DNA from: Reticulascus tulasneorum | Lineage: Eukaryota > Ascomycota > Sordariomycetes > Glomerellales > Reticulascaceae | NCBI GenBank assembly: GCA_001557505.1 | Contig: LSAX01000004.1 | Span: forward strand, 1,240,001-1,304,000 | Direction: 5' to 3' | DNA length: 64,000 nucleotides | The notes under the pieces: generated by a model | Seen by the model: only the letters and a program-made list of their open reading frames with translations | Told to the model about the DNA's origin: nothing | Databases searched by the model: none | Program-made: the position numbers and the translations under genes | Part shown: positions 22,209-34,646 of the stretch, one piece after another | How the letters are laid out: each line of letters opens with the position of its first letter | How positions within the stretch are numbered: position 1 is the stretch's first letter

Positions 22209-24556
22209 GACGGTGGCAGTTTATCGTGATAGAATCACTCGATCGAGGCTGGTGATGCTGGAAAGCCAGCCACGCTCAGTAGTTGGGGGATTCAGTATGC
22301 TTTTTGGTTTGTTTCCTATAATGGGACAGATTTTTGGGTTGGAGCCGAGTTTGATGGTAATTCGAGTGCACGAGGGTACTATGGATGAAGGTGGTGAGAG
22401 AGAAAGTGAGACTCGCACGCTTCCAAGTCGTGGTGGGTGTGCTGCTGTTCCTATAGAAACCAAAAAATGCTGGGGTTGGTAGTTTGGGGGAGGTTGGTGG
22501 GGTGAGGCAACCGCGCGGACAGGGAATGCGTTCAATCGACCATCAGTTTTTTCTATGGAAGATACAGATTGAAGAAATCTTGAAATAAATGGCCTGTAAG
22601 TTCGAGGGGTCGTCATTTCTCGCGTTTTCATGTACCAGAACTATCAAGAGACTGAATCATCTTCTGCACCAGCGCTATGTACAAGCTGCCGTAACCTCAT
22701 TTCCGCTTCAAATCCTCCAAGCACAAGTGACCTTCCCCACCCCGCCAATGACGTCAAAGTAAACAAATCCTTCCCTCACCCCAGCAACGCAATCCAGCCA
22801 ATCCTCGCGCCTTCAACACAAACCAATCATATCCCTCCACGACTTTCCTCATTCGTCACACACACCCTACGAAGTACGAAGTAAATCACTTGGAGATGGA
22901 GGAGCAGGTTGTGCCTTTCCAGCACACTTGTTCCAGAACAACCACCCATGTCCATCAGTGGAGCTCCCGCAGCGCCCACGTCGTCCCATGTTTCTACCCT
23001 CGGGACCACACACTGACTGCTTTATGTTAGTAGTCCATACTTTTTCCCATCACCCAAATCCGTGTTTCAAGACTGTATCACACACACATTTCACCAACGG
23101 GCTTTCATGGGGCGGGGGCCTGATGGCGCCAACAACAGACACGGGAAAGCTTGGGGGGGACGTTATTGGTGATGTCCGATGTTGGAAAACCGGACGTCCC
23201 TGGTCAGGTAAGCGATAGCTGTCTTTATTGGCCTTTGTCCGTGATCATGGCATCCGTAGCATGACTTGAGGGGGTGGGCATAGAATGAGAGCGGTTAAAA
23301 ATCCATGCAAGGCAGATTGGGAATGACGATCACCAGTGGCATGAAGGACGATAAAGTTTGTTCCAAAACTTCCATTAGATAGGCTACACATGGCAAAACC
23401 CTCATCCAACGGGGTATCTAGCTCCCCCGCCAACAGAAACCTTGTGCAACAACAGGTAAGACCATCCACAATCGTTTGGACCCTTAGGTATATCCATCAT
23501 TTCATCCGTAATCCACCACCCACCCAGCCAGCCAGCTAGCCAACAACCTAGCAGGCTATTCAATCCTCCATCAATTTTCCAGCTCGAGCTGGTAGGTGTC
23601 CTGGGCTGACTGCCCTCTAAACCCCCCCAAAGATCAAAATATGCTGAAGTCCGGGGGCAGGTCAACCCGATTCCTAGAAGGTCCAAACAAAAGCGGACAA
23701 AACCTCTGCCAAGATGATTCTAATAGAAGAAAGAATAAACAGATGGCCCAAACTAGATGGCATGCACCCGTAACTGCCACATACTTGAAAAAAGAAAAAG
23801 AAAATTCATCTCCCTGGCTTAGAAGCACAAAGAAGTGTGAACTTCTTAGGGTAGGTTGTTCCCGTACAGATGTCTATCAGTTTGGTATGTTCCAGCTCTT
23901 ACGCCATGCTTGAAAATGCGACACAAGCTTCGGGGGTGTGTTGTAAGAAGGGTAATATCGCATACAAGAAGCATGGCACAGCCATAGCCGCCATCGTCTG
24001 GAGGTGGGGGGTGGTTAGGTGAAAAAGGAAAGAAATTGAGAATAGAAACAAGAGGGGGTAATAGTATAGTCCTCCGTACATGCCCAAGAATCAACGGGCT
24101 ACAGCTATCGTTCTTCCATTCGAAGCCATCCAGAATCGAACATAAAAAAATCCCATCCTCCTCGGCTTGCAATCTTCCCTCAAGGGTTGTCCAAATACCC
24201 GTGAATTTACACCGGCCCAGCCCTCAAGAATGGCATAGAAAAGGCAAGGGAATCCTGAGGAAGACGGATATCCTTTTCATGTTTTCCCGCATCTCCTTTT
24301 GGGGTATTAACTTTTTCCGCTACCAGGCAAAGTCAACCACCAAGGTAGTAGCACAGGAATACAGGATAAGAAAATAAAAGTAAATAAAAGGTATAAAACG
24401 CTAGACAAATTGAATGGTGGAGATTGAGTGGTGGTCCAAAAATCAACGCTTGCTCCCATGGAATCGACCCGTATCAAAGGGGATATGAACATATGAAACT
24501 GCATCGCTCTCATCATCGTCGTCGTAATCGTCATCAAAGTAGTCTTCTTCGCCGGC
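22209..24556. other. Intergenic region
   Basis: Upstream of the 388-aa membrane protein and downstream of the 553-aa gene, both on the minus strand. It contains a CRE-like palindrome (listed). Short ORFs on both strands lack domains. No RNA gene or mobile element was recognised. Confidence 0.5.
22745..22756. promoter_or_regulatory. CCAAT box joined to CRE palindrome
   Basis: CCAATGACGTCA combines a CCAAT (HAP/CBC) pentamer with a perfect TGACGTCA CRE (22749-22756), the site of CREB/ATF-type bZIP factors. It lies about 540 bases before the minus-strand gene starting at 22208. The regulatory role is inferred. Confidence 0.35.
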
Positions 24557-26218
24557 TTAGAAGAACGTCCCCCTTGCATATGGATCGTGCGAAGGTTGGC
24601 TTCTGCTCCAAGAGCCTGCTTGACTGGTGGCTCTTATACGGGTAGGGAGCCGTTCAGACCGGCTTCGTCGGTCGTCAAAAACCGTACTACCCTTGTCGCT
24701 ACCACCAATGCGAGTACCGCCTTGCCGAGCAATGTTAATCTCGCCGCCATCTTGGCATTGGATTTCAGCCCCGGCGACTTTAAGCACGGCCTGGCCGGTG
24801 ACTTTGATAGTTATGTCCTCGTCACCTGCAGAAGATCGGGTTGTCTGGGTTGTCGCACTATGTCGATAATCGCTTTCATCGCGGCTTTCGCTGCTGCGGG
24901 TCGACCGGCTACTGGCGCCGCCACTTCGCTTCCCAGCTTTGCGTAGAGCGTCTTTGGTGAGTGGCAGTGGTGGGCCTCCGTTCACCCCGTCTTGATAGGC
25001 GGCCGCGGCCTGATATTTATCTTCATAATTGGAGTTGGCACCACTTCCATAGTAGGAATGGCGCCGACCAGTGTTGCTAGCCGGTTCAATGCTGTAGGCG
25101 GGTAGGTCGTACGTAACAGAGCCCCTGCGATGCCTTGTTGGGAGCATTACATTTTTGTACTCGTACGAAGCGGACCGCGGGATTACGTCTTGGTATGTTG
25201 TCTCTCCACCTTGGAAGTCCTCGTCGTCGTAGGCGCTGGTTCTTCTCGACGGCTGCGGTGGAGGGGGGCGTATGGCTTGACGCGGCGGGGCTGCAGACTG
25301 TGGTCTCTGTGGCGGTGGTGGCATGCGCCTTCGATCCTCCACATGCTTCCTTGTTAACGAAGTTCTCCGGACAAGAGGTGCCTCGTTCTCTTGTTCGTAG
25401 TCGTCAAAGCTGTATGCAGACGGGCTTGATCGAAATCCTATAGCAGATGACGGTCTTTCACGTGAGAACCTCTGCAGAAGATGCTGGTTTTGTGGAGGAG
25501 CATGGCTGTAGCCTTGGGACCCGAAGTAATCGCCTTGTTGCGGCTGCATGGGCGACGATTGGACTGGGTAAGAAACACCTCCAGCCACGGCCCACGATTG
25601 CGGAGGGTATGAGGTCGGCGTATAAGCGGTGGGAGTCTGGCTGGCATACCACTGGGCATTGGCAGCCGGAGGCCGGGATCCGGCGCCATAATAGCTCGTC
25701 GGGCGGGCAGTCATGGCTCGTGGCCGAGCCTGGGGAGCAGGCGTGGTGATGGTCGGGACGCCGTAGAACTGCGGGTCGTCGACAGTCGCGGTCGGTCTCT
25801 TATAGAAAGTCTGCGTGTGCACTACCGGAGTGGTCTTGGAGTGCTTAGGCGGTGGGCGCATGGAGACCTTCTTCGCCTGCCGCTCCCTCTCTCTCTCCCT
25901 CTCCCTCTCCCGCTGTTCTCTTTCCTTTTCCCTTTGCCTCTCTTTTTCCTTCGTTCTTATCCTCACTTCCTTCTCTTTTCTTGTGGAGCTGGACGGGTGC
26001 ACTGTCGAGTCCGAGTCGGTTAGACCATGCGTGTGTGGTGAGGACGAGTCGGTCCGTCTCGTCATCGGCTTTTCTCTGCGAGACTTGCCTGTATTTGATT
26101 TTTCCTTGGTCGGGCTCGGCGCCACGGAGGCGGCGAATCTTTGGGTTCCCTCGAGGACGGAACCAGTGTCCTCGTCCGCATCCTCCACGTAGGTGGTGAA
26201 TTTCTGCTTGGACGACAT
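24557..26218 (-). CDS. Conserved disordered protein with C-terminal beta-rich motif
   Basis: Single-exon gene with ATG at 26218, encoding 553 aa. The order is: acidic start (MSSKQKFTTYVEDADEDTG), basic Ser-rich segment, a Lys/Glu/Arg run at about 82-114 ending in alternating Arg-Glu (a single alpha-helix or low-complexity tract), then a long Pro/Tyr/Ser/Gln-rich middle (about 120-460) with Arg-Pro clusters. Near the C-terminus a compact stretch at about 467-497 (DITIKVTGQAVLKVAG, then EIQCQDGGEINI) alternates hydrophobic residues like beta strands and is the only probable folded part. The tail is Arg/Ser-rich and ends in YARGTFF. No signal peptide or membrane segment is present. I have the impression of fungal homologues conserved at the two ends but know of no function. 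Confidence 0.8.
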   Translation of the reverse strand: MSSKQKFTTYVEDADEDTGSVLEGTQRFAASVAPSPTKEKSNTGKSRREKPMTRRTDSSSPHTHGLTDSDSTVHPSSSTRKEKEVRIRTKEKERQREKEREQRERERERERERQAKKVSMRPPPKHSKTTPVVHTQTFYKRPTATVDDPQFYGVPTITTPAPQARPRAMTARPTSYYGAGSRPPAANAQWYASQTPTAYTPTSYPPQSWAVAGGVSYPVQSSPMQPQQGDYFGSQGYSHAPPQNQHLLQRFSRERPSSAIGFRSSPSAYSFDDYEQENEAPLVRRTSLTRKHVEDRRRMPPPPQRPQSAAPPRQAIRPPPPQPSRRTSAYDDEDFQGGETTYQDVIPRSASYEYKNVMLPTRHRRGSVTYDLPAYSIEPASNTGRRHSYYGSGANSNYEDKYQAAAAYQDGVNGGPPLPLTKDALRKAGKRSGGASSRSTRSSESRDESDYRHSATTQTTRSSAGDEDITIKVTGQAVLKVAGAEIQCQDGGEINIARQGGTRIGGSDKGSTVFDDRRSRSERLPTRIRATSQAGSWSRSQPSHDPYARGTFF

Positions 26219-29200
26219 AGTAACGTCGTAGTCGCCGGCAAGCGATCGCAGTTGGAGTCAGGCTCGAACAATTGAAGTGATGCCGCAAGTGAGGCAAGGA
26301 AGCCTCGGGCAGAGGCGGGGGCTATCGTGGGTAATTGCAGTATAGGTCGATGTAATGTTGTAAAGCAGTTGGGTGTCTCTCTTGAAAGGGTGGTGGGAGC
26401 TGGCAACTTTTTGTATGAGAAAGTGGGGATCTGCGGGCGGGTCGATGCGACAACAGGTGGAGGAGTGTCGATTGAAAAAAAGTCCGGAGGAGGATGGTGT
26501 GTGATGGGTGTGTCGATGGTTGCTGGGTTGTCGCTCGAGATGAAAAGGTGGCGGATGTCCAGAGGAGGGATTATAGTGATAGAGTATGAGAGTGTGAGGA
26601 GAGGAGGGGGGATGGACAATGGGAATGATGTTTTAATAAAAGTTGTAATAAGGCCAGCAGCGGGCTGTGACGAACATCCAGTATTAATTCTGTGTGTGTG
26701 TGTCTCGCTCTCTGTCTCTTATGTCGTGGTAGGCTCGCAGCAGTTCAGTTCAGTCTAGGGGGGGGAAGAAGAGAAGAGTGGAGGAAAAGGGAAACAGTGG
26801 GAGAGTGTGTGGCCGTCGAAGGGGAGGCGTGCGCGCAGCCGAGGCCACCAGTGAGGATCGTGGGGATGTTGGGCCAGTCGCTCTAAAATAGAACCTGTCC
26901 CCGGACGACAACGGCTTGGTTGCCAGGTGCTGCGAAAGATGGCCCTGGAGAATTCCAGCGAGTGTCACTTCAGGTGGCCTGGCAGCCGATTGCGAGCCAG
27001 CCAGAGGGGTTTGGGGTGCACTGCCAGGCGGGAGGATTGAGGGCGGGGTGTGCGTAACGTCCAGTTAGGTTGATAGGGCCAACAGGCTAGTTGACTGGCT
27101 GGGGATGGATGGCTGGCCGGGGGAGGGGGGGATAGATGAATGGATGGATGGGTGTATGTACGTATGTAGATGGGTGGATGGATGGATGGCTGGATAGGAT
27201 ATGGATATAACCTAAGGTAGATGGAGGTGGTTGAAGGGGGGGGGAGGGGTGTGAGTTTCGCACGAGTGACGACTTTTTCTTCCTTCTTCCCGTGCTGTCG
27301 TCTTCCTCGCCCTTCCTCTTTTGGCGATGGCCCTTTATCGATAGCGGTGATCGCTAATGACCCCGGAGCGTGTTTCTCTTGGGAACAGCCAGGGAGAGGG
27401 GCACGCCGCAAGGCCTGACCTAAATTGGTTCCACCCTGGTTAGAACCTGCGTGATCTGTCGGGCGATTTGCAGAGTATTCGTCGCTTCGCAGCTTTTTCT
27501 CACTGCCAGGCCAGGGGTCATCCCTTCACGGATTCCGGGTGCTTGACTGAAAAGAGAGCCCTGGGGGAAATCAATGTAACTCCGAGTCAGAGCGTCGAAG
27601 CACTCAGGCCCAACTGTGGAGAAGCTAGTCGAATAGCTTGTGCTTGCTTAGGTCGATTCTTCCCGCTCGCAACCGTCACAGTCATTGGATCGAGGGTGTG
27701 GGGGGGTGTGTGGACAGCGTCCTCCAAGCAGGTGTTTGAGTGTTTGGGTGCCTGCCTGACTGGACTGGACCTGGTCCGGTCTGTTGCTACCTGCTAGCAC
27801 AGGCAACTGAAAACTGCGCTCCCGGCTGCTGGCTTCTACAAAGTAACAAAGTGAGGTGAATCTGGGGGTGGTCGCGGCGTCATGGGCGCACGCTCTGCTG
27901 AGGGCGTTGGGTTGCGGTAAGGCGTCAGCAAAACCTTCAGCTTTCCTGGCCAACCACTGGCCTGCCGTATCCCGACTCGCGTGAACCAGCTGAAAGTAAT
28001 GAAGCGAAGTGTCCGAACGAGCTATGACAAGCCCTAGGGAGGAAGATGCACAACCTGGAAAAGCCAAAAAAGAAACCATGTGCCAGCTGTCTCGTCTTCT
28101 GTGGGTATGTATGTAGGACGTCAGGTAAGCACAGAGCGATTAGAGCCTCCGGGGATCCACCAAAGCGGACGGGACTTGATGACGGAGCTGCGGCATGGTC
28201 CTTTTCGACCAAATTTTTTTTCCCCTTCAGTTTTAATGCCCGACCTGCGACTTGGGTACCAATGGCGAAAACCAGACGGGACGACAAGCGAACAGACCGG
28301 GATTCAGCGATGCCGCGAAATTGCTCGTCCAAATCAAATCGTTGTCCCTTCACGAGTTCGTTTTTGAGTATAAGACTTTGTCACGGATCGCATGGGGGTG
28401 TTGGATTAAATTCTCAAAGCCTTGACACTTCGAGAATGGCTTGATCAACGACCCGCGAAGAGCCACTACTACTAGGTAGGCAACGGCAGGTCTCTCTGGC
28501 AGGCAGACACAGCCCTTTCGTCCAACGCACGCCAACACACCTTGCCCCGTACCCGGAAGAGCCCAATCATTTTCGACTCACCCGGGCTGGATGCACCGTC
28601 ATGCATGTCGTAGGCCGCAACCTCTTCTCATAGGGCAGCGCCGGCACGGCTTGTGGACGGCAATGGGAGTCATACGTTTCCCATTCCCTTGGCCGTGAAC
28701 CCCAAGATTCTTCATCTCGTGTCTCAACGCACCCTAATGCCAACGCCCAAGCCAGAGAGCGCGTTAAGGCCTCATTTTCCTTGGTGCTATCCCACAGCCG
28801 AGAACTCTCGATCTGAGTCATTTGCTGCTTGAGTTTCTGAGCTTATACATCTTGATGCGGTGCAAGCGAGCTGCTTGGAGACGAGTCTCGTCCGGCTTGG
28901 TCCATCCGGCATTCAGGCACTTTCTTAAGAGGTGTCACTCGGTCACAGCCGGCGAGATCGGCTTGCCCCTCATCCCATCTTTGTGGTGCGACACTGGAGA
29001 GTCATGGGATAGTGCTCTAGCGAACATGTTCGAAGACATCCTCAGCATACAATTCCCATATGAGGCCCCCAGTGGATTTTGTAGAAACACCGCCACCACT
29101 GAACTTCGATAGTTTCGTCGCTCTCTTATTGGCGGGGTTTTGCGGGTTATCCTGGTGTTTGGCCCAATTGGGCGTGTAGTATACCCTCCACCACATACAT

Positions 29201-30829
29201 ATTCATTATTGTGGGTGTGGTGCCTGTGGTTTGTTTGAATGGTAGGCATCTAATGAATCGAGTGGAATAATCAAAGTTTCTCCGACCAAGAAAAGGTCCA
29301 GTCGAATATTTCAAACTCGGTCAGTACATGCATGTTGATTGGTCTTCGCGCACTGGAGGAGAGTCGACTTTTGTGGTTCATGCTATGCCACGCATCCCAA
29401 GCTCGGAAACGAATTCACCTGTCGCCCTTTAGTTAGTCATCCTCCTTTGTTTGTGAATACATACCTTACGGAGATCTAGTATCTCCGATCTTAGCCAGCA
29501 TACATAGCTTCTCCTCTGGACTTCCAAAATGAGGCACTAAATTCTCTATGTCACCAAGGTGGTGCGCATGTGGACCGTGAAGCTGCATGTAAGGCATTGA
29601 CGCACGTACAGGGATCTAATTGTCCCACAGACAATCTCTATCCCATTGTGGATAGTTGCCGCCACGATGGGTGATTGATACAGATATCCCTCGAATAATC
29701 CCGTGATAGAAGCGATACATCCTCAATCGGGCTCAGCCGAGAAGCGATTCGCGATTACAATCGCGATGACAAGCATGACTTGGAACCAGTCACAAACAAC
29801 CTCCATGCAAGCATCGCAAATTGAAGCCGTCTTACAAATACCAACTCTTCAGAAGTCTTTTTGATGTGCCAATGATCGGGGTTCAGCTCTTGCTGCTGCA
29901 TATCAATCTTGCATATCCTGAAAACTCTTCGCAAATATAGAGAAAATCGCCGCAGGGTAGATTTGGGTAAGAGGGCCGATGCACACAACCTGTGCCTCCG
30001 TATGCACCGGAGCCAAAGCGGTTTGCGTTGCACCTTGAAGAACAGATAACAGTTTGAGACATACTTAGGCGATTTCGATCGACATTCATTAGCTACAGAG
30101 TGCAGTCGTCGACACCACCTTACTGGCACACCGCCTTTTCGCTTGAAGGAACATCCCTCAACGCCACTACCCACACGCTCAAAGGCAGCGCCACAATAGA
30201 CGCACTAAGTATTTGAGGGTGCAATCCGGAATCGTCAACCGATGGGTATGGACAGGGACATGATATGCTATGGGGCTGTCAAGTGGGAAGACTGCGGGGA
30301 GATGTGGCTAATCCTAGATGGTAGACCAGATCTCATTACCTGCAGATGGGTTATGGTGAGTATGTTGACATCTTGTAGGCAACAACCTTGATCCTAATTG
30401 TCTGCCTGCTCTGCGGTGATCAATAATGCTTGCCGACTGGAAAAAGGTTTGTTTTGAGCCGATGTCGTGCATCGTGTGTGGTTCTCGATTGAACTCAACT
30501 CGGAACATACTCCCGATAGAGGAAGGAGGCGACCCTTGAACGCCCTTGCCCTCGCCACCGCTTGAAGCCACTCAGCCCATTTGAATTCTTCTCGATACAC
30601 CGCAGCATGCGAATGGAGGGGCAGCCTCCTCGGGGTAGGACAGGCTCTGGACCCCAGCCGAGATTGAGAGATCAACTCGAGAGCTCGGGCATGACCAGAG
30701 ACTCTACAGATGCATCATCGGCGTTCCTCAAGATTTGTGAAGTGTTGCACCAAGCAGCCACTGGCGCAGGCTAGGCATTCGGTTGGGAACGTGTCGACTA
30801 CCAAGCAACACAACGCCTGCATGACCGCC
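26219..30829. other. 4.6-kb intergenic region
   Basis: Contains a short TG repeat near 26693, a TGGA-type microsatellite (listed) and G-rich stretches. ORFs up to about 150 codons occur but none has a domain or a spliced partner. The leader of the 553-aa gene probably occupies the first few hundred bases. No gene recognised. Confidence 0.55.
27138..27210. repeat. Imperfect (TGGA/TGTA)n tetranucleotide repeat
   Basis: A run of ATGGATGG, GTATGTACGTATG and GTGGATGGATGG units. An imperfect minisatellite-like tract with no coding sense. Confidence 0.7.
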
Positions 30830-31687
30830 TCAGGAACTACTGGCCTCCGTCATAGGGATGTCCAAGTCTGCAACGACCGGCCGATGGTCTGACAGGTACA
30901 CACCGTCATCAAACCGGTTGGCCAACACCCCGAAGGTGGAAATATTGATGAAATTCGGCACTTTGACAAAGAGAAAGTCGATCCTGCCAGCCTTTTCTTC
31001 CGGCTCCCCAAAAGAAGTGTAGGTCAGGTCGTTTCCATACCGCCTTTTCACGGAGACCCGAGTTGAGACGTCAACCATACCTGAATCCCGGGCTACCATT
31101 GTCATGTATGCCTTGTCGTCGGGGGTACTATTGAAATCCCCTCCAAGAAGGAGAGTTGCAGGCGCCTGTCCATCAGTCTCATCACTCCATTGCTTTGCAA
31201 GTTTCAGCAGCAGCTTTGCACTCTCCTCGCGGGCCATTACGCCTCGGTGATCAAAGTGTGTGCTCATGACGACCACCCGAATTCTGGTGTGCATGTGATA
31301 GAACTGCCCAACAGTGACAACCCGGTTAAGGTCTGCGTCCCACCCCTTGGAGGGCTGTTCCGGCGTTTCGCTCAGCCAGTATGTTTTGTTACGCTCACAC
31401 CTCCAGGCGCCCACTCGGTAGAAGATGGGGGAGAACTCCCCGTGCTGGTTCCCGTCATCGCGGCCAAGGCCGATGTGAGCCCAGGAATCTCCCAGATGAG
31501 ACTGTATGTCCTCGAGCTGGGAGTGAAGAACTTCTTGAAGACATAAAAACGCTGACTCGTGGCCAGATGTGATAAAATCTAACTGGGTGCAAAGCTTTGG
31601 GCACCGGACTTTCCAGGGTTGCTCGTTGGGTACTGGCTTCTTCGTGGCATATCGCACGTTAAAGGTAACGATGCGAAGAGGCAACAT
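30830..31687 (-). CDS. Endonuclease/exonuclease/phosphatase family protein
   Basis: Single-exon gene, 285 aa, ATG at 31687. It is a complete EEP-fold metal-dependent hydrolase domain. The first strand is IVTFNVRYA with Asn10, and the metal-ligand Glu is in CLQEVL (Glu52). STHFDH carries His144 and His147. GGDFNSTPDD carries Asp184 and Asn186. RIDFLFVK carries Asp237, and the C-terminal LSDHRPV carries Asp267 and His268. All catalytic positions expected of the fold are present, so it should be active. The family includes DNases, phosphodiesterases and sphingomyelinase-like enzymes. The closest type here is the small fungal/bacterial EEP proteins without added domains. No signal peptide or membrane helix is seen, suggesting an intracellular enzyme. 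The substrate cannot be assigned. Confidence 0.92.
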   Translation of the reverse strand: MLPLRIVTFNVRYATKKPVPNEQPWKVRCPKLCTQLDFITSGHESAFLCLQEVLHSQLEDIQSHLGDSWAHIGLGRDDGNQHGEFSPIFYRVGAWRCERNKTYWLSETPEQPSKGWDADLNRVVTVGQFYHMHTRIRVVVMSTHFDHRGVMAREESAKLLLKLAKQWSDETDGQAPATLLLGGDFNSTPDDKAYMTMVARDSGMVDVSTRVSVKRRYGNDLTYTSFGEPEEKAGRIDFLFVKVPNFINISTFGVLANRFDDGVYLSDHRPVVADLDIPMTEASSS

Positions 31688-34646
31688 ATTCCGAGCCCGT
31701 GAACTTTTCTGTATGGCCAGTGCCGTACTTCAATTGAAAAGCTCAAGTTTGAGACTGAAAGCAAGGCAGGACCCCTAGCTCGATCACAGTCTGAGAGCTC
31801 GCGTTTCAGTCCCCCTTCAAGTCAACTCTGGTAGCGGTAATGACACAGGTTGCGGTTTTGATATTGGCATACAGAGCAGAGGTGGGGAAGTCCCGTGTCG
31901 CCTTTCAAGCTGGAGGAAGATGGAATTGTGCTTCACGTAGAAGTTGAACGGACGTCCGACGAAGTCCAAGCTTCAAAGGGAAGGAGCTTCACTCGGGGAT
32001 GGGCACAGACCAATGACACGCCATCACGTGATCGTTCCCAGATGTCCGTGTTACCAATGGGTCGGCCATGCTCGAGTGAGATCAAGACGCCCACTGATCT
32101 ACTTCCTTTCCCATCTATTTTTAGTGTATTGGATTGCAGATTCTGACCTCATCCCGTCAGGCAGTTACATACACATCTTACCCGGGCTTGCTTGCCAGTT
32201 GCAGCCGCCAACCCGACTTCGAAAGCATGTGTCCTGCAGGTCATATCTGCAGTCCAGCTCATGTGAACATCTTGTCGACTCTCAGCCTCCAGCGAGGCAT
32301 TCGGATTAACGGCAATGTCATTCTTAGCATGAAATTCGAAGCTTCCAATTTTTGTGCTGAACTTTCACCTTCAAGGCTTCCCGACTAGCTATTGGCCCGA
32401 ACACTCATGAGATTAACAGCTCCCCTGATCTGGGGGATTGCTTGCCAGGCAAAATTTGGAGATGTTGGATATGTTCTGTCTGCGCCTTCGCATAGTCTGC
32501 TGTTACAAATCTTTACCCGCAAGAATAACTGTTCATTGAAACGAATAGAGGGTTGCAGATGCGTATGGCCGAACAGCCGCCGTTTCGTCATTCAGGACGT
32601 ATACGAGGATCCAGCTCCAGCTTGGTAAATGCTGAAGAAGTTGCCGTGGGCGAAAGGTACAGAGTTGAACCGTCTGCCCGGCTACAGAGTCGTGTGCTTT
32701 CTGATTTAGCGCTTCTTACTCATGTCTCTAACATAGTTAGTGTTTCCCCAATGAGTGATGATGAATCATGATGGCCGGTATCACCCGACTCTGGGGGCAA
32801 ACACGAACACCCCGACCCTTCCCAGTCTGTCGTATGATGGGAACGGCAATGGATTCTATGGTCCATTCCGACGAGGCGAATTCTCCACCAGTAGTCACAT
32901 TCTAGCACAACGGCCCGCTGCCGGGTTTCCAGGAAGGCAACGGATAGCTAGTATATGGCTATGGTAGTGCCAGTGACCTGTCAGCCGCGCAAGCTGCTCT
33001 CGAAAGGTGTCGGAAAGCTGCGTCAGCAGCTTAAGTTGGCAATTCCTGGATACGACCGACACTGTTAATCAACGGAACTTATGTGTCGGCTTCCGGGAAT
33101 GCGAATTTTTCCGGCGTATCTCGTTATCGTGTTTGAGGTCATGCTTGGGATGCAGGCCGGGGTATCACTCAGCATCACTCCTTCATTTATACAACGAAGA
33201 GGTTGGTAGCATTATTGGCACGAGATAAGGAATGCGCCATTGCCTTATCGTCAGCTTGCTGCGCTGCTTTCGTAGCCTCGTACTGCCAACACACGAGGAG
33301 TTCATGCAGCCCTCGGTTCCTGCTTCTGGGGCTCAGACCGGGGACGAAGGATGACTCTGACCTCTAGTGAAGTGCACAGCACGAAAACCTGCTGCCTTCA
33401 TCCGCTTTGGCAATGTGATTCCGGGGTGGTCAAGTTGACTCGAAATTGCGCCACCACGAGGCGTCATGCAAGGGACATATCATATCATCTGGCAGCAAAC
33501 TTTGGCAGCTTGTCCGTGTTGGGAACTTTTGTAGCGATGTGCGCATCGGCTTCCACTTCTTAAAATCTTGTGCATGAGGATGTTGGAACAGTTGGGCTAA
33601 CGACCTGTCTCAGCAGCATTCCTGATGGAATTTCCCCGAAGTGCAAAGAGCAAGCGTTGGACGTGTAGGGACGCGAAAACCCTGGATCTTGACGATCCGG
33701 GACGCTCGGTCAGCGCAGTGGGTGGGCGAGGAGATCATCTGCCTATCTTGGCTCGGTGTGGTGGTGGCCTCGATGTCTCAGCTTATTCACGCCAGTACTG
33801 GACTCGCAGCACTTACGACACCCTCCCGGGCTAACGCGATGCACCCAAATCGCCGGATTGCCCTGTTTGCCGTCGCTAATTTGACAGCCTTCCAACTCAG
33901 CTTACCATACCTCACCACCTTCTCTCACGCATGCGGACCATTCAAGTAATTAATTCGATCTCCTGGCTACCTGGTCCCTCTTTTTCAAGCAGGAATCCTC
34001 CAACATCCATGGATTCTTGGGAATGAGAAAAGTATCAGAGGTCCCCTGCACGTGGGGGGGGCTTTTGGTGGCTCATTCCCCCGCGATTTTAAGACAGCCT
34101 AGGACCTTCAGCGGTGAAGGATAGGCACTGATGACCACCACTTCGGGCCTCACAAGGCAACCTCCATGGAATATTGGCCGATATGACTGAGCGTAGTCAC
34201 CGGTTCGTTCTCGAATGTGTGGCTAGGCATTCTCCGTGGGTGTAGGACTTCTGTTCTCTACGCATACACACTGCTCCCTACCTGGGCACTCCCTTTCCTT
34301 GTTGGTATATAAGTGTCGGAGGCGCCATCCATCATTTTCAGCTGTCGAGTTTTTTGCCCCGTCCACCTCCCATTTCTCTCTTCCAACGTTACACAACATC
34401 AGCCATCCTCCCTTAGCCAGCCTTCTGATCAGGAAGAGGCCTCGTTCATTATCCCTTTCGTTTGGCGCGATTTTCTTTGAGCCGGCCAGGCCGGCGGGGT
34501 CGTAATAGGTTCTGTCAGTGATATTACTTTGCTTGTCAGACATCTGCCTGCTATAAAGAACTACCTATCCGGTACAGTCACAAGAAGTTTCGCCTTTCCG
34601 CCAACGGCACATTTTCAGTATACATCCATTAGAAACAGCCGACAAG
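31688..34646. other. 3.0-kb intergenic region
   Basis: Lies between divergent genes (minus 31687, plus 34647). The last 400 bases are CT-rich with GTATATAAG near 34305, a TATA-like element for the downstream gene. Other ORFs are short and domainless. Confidence 0.5.

Noticed and set aside
27138..27210. CRISPR-like or satellite array
   Set aside because: The units are imperfect tetranucleotides without spacers, so it is a simple microsatellite.
28046..28444. 132-codon ORF with several Cys
   Set aside because: No signal peptide or regular Cys spacing to support an effector or zinc-binding protein. Overlaps ORFs on both strands.
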